A stretch of 64,000 nucleotides of DNA from Tilletiaria anomala UBC 951 (Eukaryota > Basidiomycota > Exobasidiomycetes > Georgefischeriales > Tilletiariaceae), in the NCBI RefSeq assembly GCF_000711695.1, contig NW_013546955.1:37260-101259 (forward strand), in the 5' to 3' direction. A model generated the notes under the pieces. That model did no database searches. It had not been told where the DNA came from and saw only the letters and a list, made by a program, of their open reading frames with translations. Positions 45,981 to 56,138 of this stretch are shown in pieces; the first letter of the stretch is position 1, and each line of letters opens with the position of its first letter. The position numbers were made by a program, and so were the translations under genes.

Positions 45981-47064
45981 CGCCTAGGCCTTGTGTTGCT
46001 GCCTTCTTCCTTCCCCCCTTCTTTTTTCCCTGCTTCGAAGTCACTGCCACGCGGCAAGATCGATATGATTAGCACGAAGAGACGCCCCTTTTCCTGCCCC
46101 CCTTCCCACCAATTTCATTACGGGGGTCTTTGCTCACTTTCGCGCCCGACGCCACAGACGAGCGGAGACGTGTTGGAGCTAAAAAGAGCGCCAAATGAAG
46201 GCAGGCCTGGAACGAGCGTGGGCGTTGGGACACTGTGTATGGCCGAGCAAAGGCGAGTGGAGTGTCTGTGCCGCCCGTGTACGGTACAACAACCGTGAAG
46301 GTGAAAGGTAAGAATCGTGGACTACACCTCCGGCCGACGGCTGTGCAGGCACGAAGGCCGAAAATGGGCGATGGCCGAAAGCCACACTTGTAACGAGCGG
46401 CACTGCACCACTCTCACCCAAATAGAACTCGAGTTGCTTTCGCGCTAGCTTCCCCGTGGATATCAATGCTGCGATAGGATGGGCTCAGGATGCAGCATGG
46501 CGACCTCCATGAAAGAAACAGAGCGAGCGTCGAGAAGAGCCGAACTAAGCAAGCCTCTGGCTGGTTCATTTCGACCCCGTCCTTGGAGATGAATCTGTAG
46601 GGCAACAACAGATAGGGAACGAGCGGGACCGTTGCTGTTGGGCAGGCCGCAACAACAACCCAAGCAGGGTACACACATATATGACACTTGACACGGCAGT
46701 AAACCCAACTTAGCCAGTGCATCTCCGCCACTACATACCTTCGCGTCTGCATTTCTGAACAAAGCTCAGGCTACTGGATGTAGCGGCTCCTGCGTCCTCA
46801 TCCAAAGACGGTCTGACAGCTCACCCTGTATGTTCGCCCCGGCGTGCGCGACTGGTGGCTCACCCAGCCGCCGCTGCTGCTACTCATCGATCACATTCAG
46901 TTCGAGACGTTGTCGCCGCCGCTCGCTCCGTGAATCGACCTGAGGCCCTCCTCGCCGTTTTTGTCTGTCTGATCCCTCAGGTGGACCTTTTAATACCTCC
47001 CGGCTTTCCTTGTGTGGGGGACGGTGGCCAAGCAGAGCATTGTGCCCCTCGCCCGCTGTACAAG
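45981..47064. other. Intergenic between divergent genes
   Basis: This separates the coiled-coil/zinc-finger gene from the membrane-protein gene. The frame of the membrane-protein exon is open back to 46855, so its start could lie upstream of the one I chose. Otherwise I see no coding signal. Confidence 0.45.
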
Positions 47065-48553
47065 ATGCCAGCCATGGATCCTTCTCCATTCACAGAGCCG
47101 CACACCTCTCCCTCCTGCAACGCGCAGCCTGAAAAATATCAGCAGAGCAAAGAAGAGAATAGCTCGAGCATGCCAGTTGCAGATCAACTCGCTCCCGTCA
47201 TCTCGCCCATCACCGAGGACAACGCGGACTATGACGACAAAAAGCAGCAGGAGCAGTATGAGCAACAGGAGCAGCAGAAGGGCTTTGACAATGTCTTTGA
47301 TCTGGACCAACAACGTGCTGCATTGACCCGGCCACCGCGCCTACTGTACGATTTTCACGCCCGGAGAAGGTCCTTCGCGTTGAACAGTGAGCCCAAGCGC
47401 TTGGGCATCATCTTCCTCCCGAGATAGTTACATTCTGATCTCTCTTCCCCGGTTGCATCTTCTTGCTGCGCTGCACATCGCGATAGTATTCTTGATCGTA
47501 TTCTTTAACCTGTGCTGTCCGATCCTGATATTCTACATCCTGCTACAATATGACGATACGCATAAGCATGACGACAACAATAACAGTACGTCTCAAGCCC
47601 ATCGCAACTGAAATCCGACTGACGCACCCAATTTTCCTCATGTTGCTGCACCTTCGCCACATCCACCCAGTCCTATATGGTGCGACGACGGCCACCCTGG
47701 GTACATTGCAGTGAGTAGCGTGCTCAGACAAGTTGCTGAAAAGATGGAAGCCTACTATGCCTTGCGCTGACTTCCTTGCCGAGAACTCCAACGGTAACCA
47801 CTAAAACATCATACCCGCAGACTACCTCAATTTGCCTATCGCTGGTGGGTGCTTTACAAGCGCAACGGCGCACGGGATCCTGTCCTGCTCTACGAGCCGG
47901 AATGTGATGGAGAGCGGGAACCGGTGCAAGGATCGGCAGACACTCTCAAGAAGAAACGCACTCCCTTCCGCCCCCCAGGCATCTTCGCCTGCTGGGACAT
48001 CTTCCAGGCCGGGTTCTTTGGGGGTATCGTCGTAGGTACCTCCGCGCTTGTATCCGCCTGCTCGCTCTTTGGCGACCACGGATACTTCCCGCTGCTGGCG
48101 TTGTCCCCGCCGATCATCTTTGGCTACATCGGCCTGGCGATGCTCGCGACGGGCATTGCGCACGCCACCCGATGCACGATGCCGTGCGCCATGTTTGACC
48201 GCCCACGCGGCGAGCGCGTCCGCCCGGGTCTCGGTTATATCTGGCCCGACCTCGTCGCGCTCGACGGCGGCGGCGGTGTGGAGTTCCGGAACAGCTTCAG
48301 CCGCCGCTACGACGCCAGCTTGCCGTTCCGCCGCATGGTCGCCACGCTCAACTGGATTATCGCAGTCGGCTTGACGCTGCAGCTCGCGCCGGAGATCGCC
48401 TTGGCCACGCTCGTGCACGACCGCATGATCGTCTACGGAACTAGCTGGGCCATCCTCACCAGTATCATGCTCCTCCAGCTCGCGGCCTCGCTCATCTACG
48501 CCAAGCGCAGCTTTCGCAACGAACACGAGTGGTGGGTCACGCGACAGCAATAA
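47065..48553 (+). CDS. Multi-pass membrane protein of unknown function
   Basis: I do not recognise this family by name. Exons 47065-47386, 47424-47585, 47671-47710 and 47821-48553 join to 418 aa. A hydrophilic N-terminus with a Gln/Glu-rich run (EQYEQQEQQKGFDNVFD) is followed by a long hydrophobic segment (AALHIAIVFLIVFFNLCCPI) and a His/Asp/Asn-rich loop. Next come LPQFAYRWWVLYKRNG and further membrane segments (GGIVVGTSALVSACSL, IIFGYIGLAMLATGIAH, WIIAVGLTLQLAPEIALA, TSIMLLQLAASLIYAK). There is a cytosol-like loop with MFDRPRGERVRPG. The first intron is only 37 nt; without it the frame meets a TAG at 47425 and must shift by one base. ATG 47074 has the better context and ATG 46855 is also in frame, so the start is uncertain. 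Confidence 0.7.
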
Positions 48554-48992
48554 GTCCTGCTGCCGATTACGACAGACTCTTGATTATCGCTATCAATCTT
48601 GTGTTGTATTCGTACGTTTCTCTATTCTTATCTTGACCGTACTGGATGTACCAGAAGGCAGCCCATATACGCGATGACTCGGTATTTTGAAGACTAAGAA
48701 GATGCAGCGCGCTGTGCGCAAAGCACACTTGCAACAAGTCTGGGCTCTTGCGCTTCATACACAGCAAAATGTTTTTTTTTCGATATAGCTGGCTCCACAA
48801 GGCAGGAGCGAGGGGATGCTCCAAAAGGACGCTCCGTAGTCTTTTGTCGCTCGCGCGGAAACATGAATTGAACGCTCGATAGATCCAGCAGATCTATAAG
48901 CATCCCACAGGATGCTTGTCAAAGTTACTCCCCACAGAAAACGAGAATGCTCACTCGCCCCCGTGAGCGACAATCTTGCGCTTTGCTGTTGT
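48554..48992. other. Intergenic between convergent genes
   Basis: This 439-bp gap separates the stops of the membrane-protein and adenylate kinase genes and should hold two 3' UTRs. A run of T near 48771-48781 is the only feature noted. Confidence 0.5.
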
Positions 48993-50391
48993 TTATTGTG
49001 CGATGGTTTTGTGCATGAGCGAAGGGAAGCGCTGCTCTAGGACATCGGCTAGCTTGGGCCAAAGTTCATCCGAGGTGCTTCCCTCGAGATTGACGTACAG
49101 TGCTTGCGCTTGGCCCGCACCTGTGGTCGGGCGGTCACGGTAGTATTCCAGCATGGGACCCGTGCTCGAGTGGAAGGAGGTGAGACGCTTGGCAAATACG
49201 TGTGGGTTGTCATCCGGGCGCTTCTCCAAGGGCTCGCCAGTCACGTCGTCCTTGCCTGGAACCTGCGGCGGATTGTACGACAGGTTGCTATACGTGCACA
49301 CGCAAGGCGATAGGCCAGGCATCCATGGTCAGTTGTGCAGTGCTCATAGCTGCAGAGTACTCCAAACTCACTAGATGCGGCCGGAGGGAATGTGTGTCCA
49401 CCGGTCTGAAATTAGCACAACGATGTTCAGACAAAGAGCCAAGCAGCATGGCATGGATGACGACAGCAGAGTCGCAGCTCACCCATGATGCGCTGCAAAA
49501 TGATTCCCTCAGGGACATCCAGATTGACGACAAGGTTAAGAGGCTTATACCTTCGCTGGAGCACTTCATCCAGCATTTTAGCTTGTCCAAGCGTCCGTGG
49601 AAATCCGTCCAAAAGCCAATCCTGAGAACCAACATGGAAGAGTGCGTCAGCCTAGAGCGTAGTCGAGGAGCCTCATCTCAGGCAAGCGACAGGTGAAAGG
49701 CGCATTGACGCCAGTACGATCTTGTTGCTCACCGTGTCCGCCAATGCATCCACCTCGCTGCCGACGAGCTTCATCATGATGTCGTCCGGCATGAGCGCTG
49801 TGACGATGGGGTGCCTTCTGTCAGTCCTGCATCACGAGTGTACGATCTTCTATTTAAAACCGACTCACATCCTTTCGCGATGACCACGCTGGCCTGCTTG
49901 CCGATCTCGGTGTTGCGGGAGATGTGAGAACGCAACACATCGCCAGCGGAGAGATACTGAACATCGAATTTCTTGAGGAGCCTAGAGGAGAGTGTGCCTT
50001 TGCCTGATCCCTGCATTTGCAAGCGTGTAAAGCATGACACAGAAGAAATTTGGAGCAGAAAGTGTGAGCAGGACAGGATACGTGATCCTACATCTCCACA
50101 AAGAGCCTGACTGACTGGGCACCCGACGATGAGCATGCGCATCTGCGTGGGCGCTTCGTGTTGAGTGCCAGTGGCGAAGCCTCGTGCACCTCGGGAGAGA
50201 AGATGCGCATCCGATGATCGGACCGTACACCGAGCGATGCTTGTGTTCAGACCATAGCAGAAGCGAGGCGCGGGGCTACGGAGGGCCCAAAGTCGGGATG
50301 TTGATAATGAAGTAGAAAAGGAGGGACTCATGATGGCGCACGCGAAACGATTCGGAGGGGTGGACGCGCTGCAGTCACTGGCGAGAAGCAC
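48993..50391 (-). CDS. ADK2: Mitochondrial adenylate kinase (GTP:AMP phosphotransferase, Adk2/AK3 type)
   Basis: The enzyme equilibrates AMP with GTP or ATP, keeping nucleotide balance in mitochondria. Exons 50116-50391, 49869-50010, 49733-49797, 49483-49621, 49372-49405 and 48993-49287 join to 316 aa (296 from ATG 50331). The first 80 residues are Ser/Arg-rich and free of a kinase motif, suiting a presequence (MSPSFSTSLSTSRLWALRSP). The kinase shows MLIVGCPGSGKGTL (P-loop), QYLSAGDVLRSHI, SLMPDDIMMKLV, WLLDGFPRTLGQAKML, DRWTHIPSGRIYNLSYNPPQ (lid) and GEPLEKRPDDNPHVFAKRL. The lid lacks the four cysteines of zinc-type bacterial enzymes. The mitochondrial assignment rests on the leader and is inference. 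Confidence 0.93.
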
Positions 50392-51327
50392 TTGTCGGGT
50401 CGATTCAGCAAGCTAATGGGGCCTTGGCGAAGCACAGCAGTGTAAGCAAGAATTGACGACCGTGCACGGTTGGCCTTCCAGAAATACACCCCCTCCGGAC
50501 TCTCGCTGTCTGCGGAGCGGTTGAAGGGCTGATCGCGGCCGTATTATGAACTGGTCCTATGGCATGCTTGACGCTTGCAGGTCCATACGCAATTCTTGTC
50601 TGTGGGAACACGTGTACTTTTGGGGGCCGGTGAGTGCCGCGGACCACGGGGACCGGTAAGGTCCCGTTTTGGCCCCTCGCAACACCTGCTCTTGAGTATA
50701 ATCAGCGATCCCGGTCTATGAAGTATTTATTCTCTTGGATGGCTACCACAATAGAATCGAATCTCCCAAGGATATCTGTCTCTCTCGGCCGAGAGCCCCC
50801 ACCATGAACTTATGTTGTGTGGGCCAACATTATAGACTGTGACAGACTCTTTCCAGTGACCAGACGTGACTAACACGGAACTTTGGAGACTGCGAAAATA
50901 GAAATGCTCCAACCGTGTCTCCCTTTGTTGTATCTTCTTCTCCCAATCGCATCTCATCCTCCAAACAGGATCCATTTGTGTTGCCCGTCGACATTGCAAA
51001 TTCCCGTCCCGTGCGTCTAGAACTGTATGTCGCTCTTCTACCCACCCCCTTTCACCTCGGGTCTCAGCGGGGATTTACATTGATGCTCATTTCATTTCAT
51101 CTCCCTCTGTTGCTTCTCCTTCTCCTATTTTGAACAAACGCAGCACGCAAGCGCGATCTACCGCCCTTGTTTCAGGCTGCAGTCGTTTCACGAATAGCAA
51201 ATGTCATTCGCACCCTCGGCCGTTAGAAGACTCACGCAGGTTAGTCCTTCGAAATGAGGATTTCCGCTTCCGCTCACACTCACTGACACCTATCCTGTAT
51301 CATCTTCCTTCGCAGACCACCAAAATC
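50392..51327. other. Divergent promoter region of adenylate kinase and ERG10
   Basis: This carries the upstream regions of two divergent genes. Near ERG10 there is a pyrimidine-rich tract (51090-51130) and a probable leader intron: donor gttagt at 51241 and acceptor cgcag ending at 51315. The ERG10 frame is open across this intron back to 51130. Confidence 0.45.
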
Positions 51328-52595
51328 ATGTCCAACATCAACGATGTCTTCATCGTCAGTGCGACTCGCACTCCAATCGGTTCCTTCAATGGCGCGTTGA
51401 AGAAGCTCACTGCACCTGAACTCGGCACCTTTGCTGTCAAGGCGGCCATCGAGCGCGCCAACCTGAAGCCAGAGCACATCGAGGACGTTTACTTGGGCAA
51501 TGTCATCTCGGGCAATGTCGGCCAAGCACCCGCCAGGCAGGTCGTCATCGCCTCCGGCTGCCCAGAGACTACTGAAGCAACGACGATTAACAAGGTCTGT
51601 GCGTCCGGCATGAAGGCCATCTCGCTTGCCGCCCAAAACATCATGCTCGGCCAGCGCGGCATCATGGTCGCCGGTGGCATGGAGTCCATGTCCAACGCTC
51701 CGTACTATATTCCACGCAATAGCACATCTGGATTCGGCCACGGCCAGCTGCTAGATGCGCTCGCCAAGGACGGTCTCACGGACGTCTACAACAAGTTTCC
51801 CATGGGCAACTGCGCAGAAAAGACCGCCAAGGACTACAGCCTCTCGCGCGAGGACCAAGATGCATACGCCATCGAGAGCTACAAGCGCGCAGCAGACGCA
51901 TGGAAGGCCGGTGCATTCAAGGACGAGATCGTGCCTGTGGTCATCGCAGACAAGAAGGGCAGCGTTACAGTTGATGAGGACGAGGAGTACAAAAACGTCA
52001 AGCTGGAAAAGATCCCCAGTCTTCGCCCCGTCTTTGACGCGAAGGGTACCGTCACCGCCGCCAATGCGAGCACCATCAACGACGGCGCCAGTGCTGTTGT
52101 ACTCGCGAGCGAGGCTGAGGTTAAGAAGCATGGCCTTAAGCCGCTTGCCAAAATTATCTGTGAGTTCATTTAACGTGTTGTTTGATGGACGGCGAGACAG
52201 ACCAGCAAACTTTTCTGACCGATCTCCCCACATTGCTCTAATGTTCAGCCTTTGCCGATGCGGCGTGCGCACCGATCGACTTCCCGGTCGCACCAGCGAA
52301 GGCGATCCCGCTCGCGCTGGAGCGTGCTGGCTTGAAGAAGGAGGACATCGCGCTTTGGGAGATCAACGAGGCCTTCTCCGCCGTTGCTCTCGCCAACAAC
52401 AAGATCCTCGGCCTGGATGCCAGCAAGGTTAACACGCTCGGTGGTGGTGTCAGCCTGGGGCATCCTATCGGCAGCTCCGGCTGCAGGATCGTAGTCACAC
52501 TCGCTCATTCCCTCAAGCCTGGCGAGTACGGGTGTGCCGGCGTGTGCAATGGAGGTGGAGGAGCATCCGCGATTGTCATCAAGCGCGAAGCATGA
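51328..52595 (+). CDS. ERG10: Acetyl-CoA C-acetyltransferase (acetoacetyl-CoA thiolase)
   Basis: This thiolase condenses two acetyl-CoA to acetoacetyl-CoA, the entry to the mevalonate and ergosterol pathway. Exons 51328-52159 and 52249-52595 join to 392 aa, the standard length for Erg10. It begins [20 protein letters not shown]. The nucleophilic cysteine is in [31 protein letters not shown] follows, and [27 protein letters not shown] (catalytic His) and [14 protein letters not shown] (second Cys) close the site. The product starting at 51328 has no targeting signal and should be cytosolic. The open frame upstream to 51130 would add 66 Arg/Ser-rich residues if the leader intron were retained, which could direct a second form to mitochondria. 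Confidence 0.95.
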
Positions 52596-52794
52596 CCGGA
52601 CCATCCCGTCGCTGATTGTGTTCTAAGCACACCACTTGCAAGATGAAGACATGTGATGTGTGAGCTATGGAGATACGTTGCTTGCAATTTCAAATCCGTC
52701 CTAAATAATTGATACATATATGTCAAGGTCTGCGCGTCTGTTGAAGGTTCTCGATCTATTTTCGGAGGCGTTCGATGAGGGGTCGACTTTGAGC

Positions 52795-55622
52795 TCAGTG
52801 GCTGGAGAAAACACAAATGATTATTAGCAAGGGGTCATATCTCTAGCACCTGCTCCATCCGACAACGCTTACCTGCAATATTGGAAAACGAAGGAAACAT
52901 CATCGTACGCCATCTCTGCCCGCAAAAGGTCATCGTGGAGCTGACCGAACTCCGCCCTCTCGTAGTGATTCCACCTGCATGTCAGAACGGCTTCAGTTGC
53001 AATCTCAAGTCTTCGCTGTTCCCTATCGCTAGCACACTCACGTGCTGGTATCACCGTAGAGCAGAGCGGGCGCTTTCATCCTTTGCTTCCCTTCACGGCA
53101 TCTTTTGCACTTGTAAGTGTCGTGCGTATCGCTGACCGTCTTTTCTTTGAATGTGAACAGCTCGCGAAGGTCGTCACCACTGAAATGCCGTGCTGCATCT
53201 TGAGCCTCATCGACCACGCACGAGGATAGTGTTTGCTTGTGGGCTTGCCTGTCGTGGACGGCCCTTGTCAGTCCGAACTCGCAGGAATTTAGAAACATGG
53301 TCTTGCTTACCTTTGGAAGATCTTTTCCTCGATCGATCCGGTCCCAATGAAGCGGTACACAAAGCAGCTCTTCTTCTGTCCATCTCGCCAAACTCGTGCG
53401 AGAGCTTGTTGATCGGATGCCGGGTTCCAGTCGGGGTCGAAAAGGACAAGCCTGTTGGCACCGATCAAATTCAGACCGCAGCCGCCAGCTTTCGAGCTGA
53501 GCAAGAATACGAATTCCGAGCCTTCTGGGTCGTTGAACCTGTCGACCAACTTCTGTCGCTTGTTGACGTTCATGGTCCCGTCCAGGCGGAAGTTGCCCCA
53601 CCTGTTGTTCCTGCACATGCGTTCGAAAACATCTAGAGTTTGGGTGTAATTGCTGATAAGGACAATCTTGTCGTTGGTCTGTTGTTTGATCGTTCGCAGG
53701 AAGCGTTCCAAGACCATCATCTTTCCCGAGTATTCTGGGTGCACGTTTCTGCGGTCACGTGGAACATAGTCTTCAGGGAAGCACTTTTCGCTGCCTTCAA
53801 GGTCATCCGGTAAGGTGAGAAGATCGGGGTGATTGCACAGCTTCTTGAGGATATTGATCGCTTTTAGCGGCTGAGACCCTACTCCTTTAAGTAGCTTCTT
53901 GATCTCGGGCGATTGGATGAAATGGCGATACAGGCTAAGCTGCAAAGGCGCCATGCGACAGAAAACAACGTGCTCGTACTTCACAGGCAGATACTTTGAT
54001 AGCAAGTCATTAGTACGACGTATGATGAACCGACTGACGAGCGAGGACAATTCCTGCAGTTTCTTGTTACTCTCTTCCTGCTCTTTGTCCGTCGCATCGG
54101 CATCGCGCCCTTTGAGAATGGCGAGTTCAAAGTTTTTGCGAAACTCCAACTTGGAGCCAAGTAGGTCAGGGTTGGCAAAGTTGAGCAGTGAGAAATATTC
54201 GCTCAAGTCGTTTTGGATAGGCGTCCCTGACAAAATAACCCTGCGCTTGACATTGATCTGACACAGCGCTTGGAACGTGAGCGACTCGGCATTTTTGAGG
54301 CGATGGCCCTCGTCGCACAGAAGAAGCCCAACCTCTGTGTCACCGATGTGGTCGGTCAAGTTGCGAAGTGTCTCGTAGGACACAATCATCACAGGTGCTG
54401 TGTTGCTCCTCCCTTTTGCTAAACACCATCGTCGGACCCGCTCATCTACCTGCTCTTTTGACAGTTTTCCATCCAAGGCGAACACCCCCGGCGCCGCTGT
54501 ACCTAGCCATTTGACCAATTCGTTTGCCCAATTTCGAACAAGGCTCGAAGGGCAGACGATGATGCACTTATCGATCGTGGGCTTATTAGGAATCGGCGAT
54601 TGACGCAGCAGCGTCCACATCAGCGCAATACATTGCAGAGTCTTTCCAAGACCCATCTCGTCAGCCATAATGCACCTTGAGCCGGGAAGTGCGAGGTCAA
54701 TCACCGAGGGCAGAACAACCAAACCTGCTACACACTCACCCATGCGCATTAGCGACAATGAGTCCTGTAGTGCATCGGTACAGGAACTGCATCGAGCCTT
54801 GCATTAGCCGAGGGAGAATTCACTGGAAGGGAGACGTTGACGCACCTTTACTCCCTCGATTTGGTGTGGGCGAAGAACCTTCGCTAGGCGTGGGTCGATG
54901 ACGACGGGTACTTTGATATCAAGATTCTTAGGCTCTTTGTTGAGGCCAAGGATATCTGAGAGCTTTTTATGAGGGCCATGGATGTGTTGTGCTCCTTTCT
55001 CCTCAAGCTTTTGGCGATGCTGTTGCAGTTCTTCCTTTCTCCTCTCCGCTTCACGATCGTCAATGGTGGGGTCAAAGAGAACAATGGAGAACTCTCCCAT
55101 AGGGTCATGAAGAGGTCTTGGAGGGATTTCGATGGGCCGACGCGTGCCAAGAGATGCCATGGTAATGCGATTCTCGACGATTTCTCCTTCTCTGTTGCGC
55201 ATGACAGGAATACTGAATCGTTGCTGCAAGGCCCTCTCTTTGCCCTTGTACACGGGCCATTCACGGTGAGTAGCCTTCAGGGAACGCCCATTTGCATCGA
55301 CGCCTTTGACGGAGACTTCTATCGCTTTCTTTTTAAACGGTTTTCTCTTGGCTCCCTCCTCGTCCGATCCAAGGCCAGCCTCTCCGTCCTCGACATCCTC
55401 CCCATAGCCACCCATGCCTGAGTAGTCTACGCGAATCCGCTTGCGACCACGAGAAGAAACGTTGCTGTTGGACTTCATAGATGGTGGTTTGAAAGGCTTG
55501 CGTCCGAGAAGCGGACCGAAACCGCCACCAGAGGCGGAGCGAGAGGCATCATTACAGCTGCTGGCCTTTTCTGAGGAGGGCGTGTTGCCACCTAGCGCAG
55601 CAAGTACAACGCTGCGTCTCAT
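52795..55622 (-). CDS. RAD54: DNA repair and recombination helicase Rad54
   Basis: Rad54 is a Swi2/Snf2 ATPase that helps Rad51 in homologous recombination. Exons 54846-55622, 54740-54786, 53311-54675, 53042-53248, 52873-52974 and 52795-52801 join to 834 aa. The N-terminal part has the Rad54 block LGRKPFKPP and a basic bipartite-like GRKRIRVDYSG. Helicase motifs are CIMADEMGLGKTLQCIALMW (I), LLCDEGHRLKNAES (II, DEGH), RVILSGTPIQNDLSEYFSLL (III), FVFLLSSKAGGCGLNLIGAN (V) and DWNPASDQQALARVWRDGQ (VI). The C-terminus is typical: KIFQRQAHKQTLSSCVVDEA, YKCKRC, LLYGDTSTWNHYE,  and SFVFQYCSH. The last coding exon is 7 nt long and carries only part of Ser, His and the stop. It converges on ERG10 with 199 bp between stops. 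Confidence 0.96.
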
Positions 55623-55889
55623 GGCTTGATTCAGCCTGGCCCTAGTTCTCCTCTTTCTACTTGACTGCTTCTGTACAAAGAATTAGTCGTCGAGAGCAGG
55701 CTGGATATACATATGAGGGGAGAGCACCAAATTGCGTATCGTGATGGACAATGGAACGATGGGTGCTGTAAGGAACGTCGGATGTGTGTTGCTTTTGTTT
55801 GTCCATTGCCTCTCGACGCGCAAGAAATAACACTTCGCGTCGCGTCGCGACAACCCACACTGAATACATCCTCACAGCAAACGCACGCC

Positions 55890-56138
55890 ATGTCTCAAGA
55901 TGTCACACTTCAAGCTTCGAACGTCAACACCTCGAGTACCGGGCGAAACAGGACAAGTACGAACCCTTTGATCAAGGACCGCTTCGCTCCTGGGGTCGCT
56001 TACAAGCGCTCAACACAACCCGAACCTGTTCCTCAGTACAGACACGCAGACATTGTGGAGGGAAAATGTACCAATTGTGACGCGAAGAGTGGAGCACATT
56101 CCATTGCATCACTCCTCCTCTCCTTCCAGCGGCGCTGA
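55890..56138 (+). CDS. Small hypothetical ORF, 82 aa
   Basis: I do not recognise this product. The frame starts MSQDVTLQASNVNTSSTGRN and contains NPLIKDRFAPGVAYKR and a Cys pair in EGKCTNCDAK; it is polar and has no membrane segment. It is divergent from RAD54 (268 bp away), which gives it a plausible promoter, and its last 30 bp overlap the 3' end of the fasciclin gene on the other strand. An intron near the Cys pair could extend or change the end. The compositional bias looks protein-like but the evidence is weak. Confidence 0.3.
   Translation: MSQDVTLQASNVNTSSTGRNRTSTNPLIKDRFAPGVAYKRSTQPEPVPQYRHADIVEGKCTNCDAKSGAHSIASLLLSFQRR

Noticed and set aside
47420-47430. Programmed +1 frameshift at a TAG stop, as in antizyme genes
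   Set aside because: A 37-nt GT-AG intron at 47387-47423 restores the frame, and this window shows another intron of similar size, so frameshifting is not needed.
47822-48550. Minus-strand frame of 242 codons
   Set aside because: It mirrors the last exon of the membrane-protein gene, where the plus strand gives clean hydrophobic helices.
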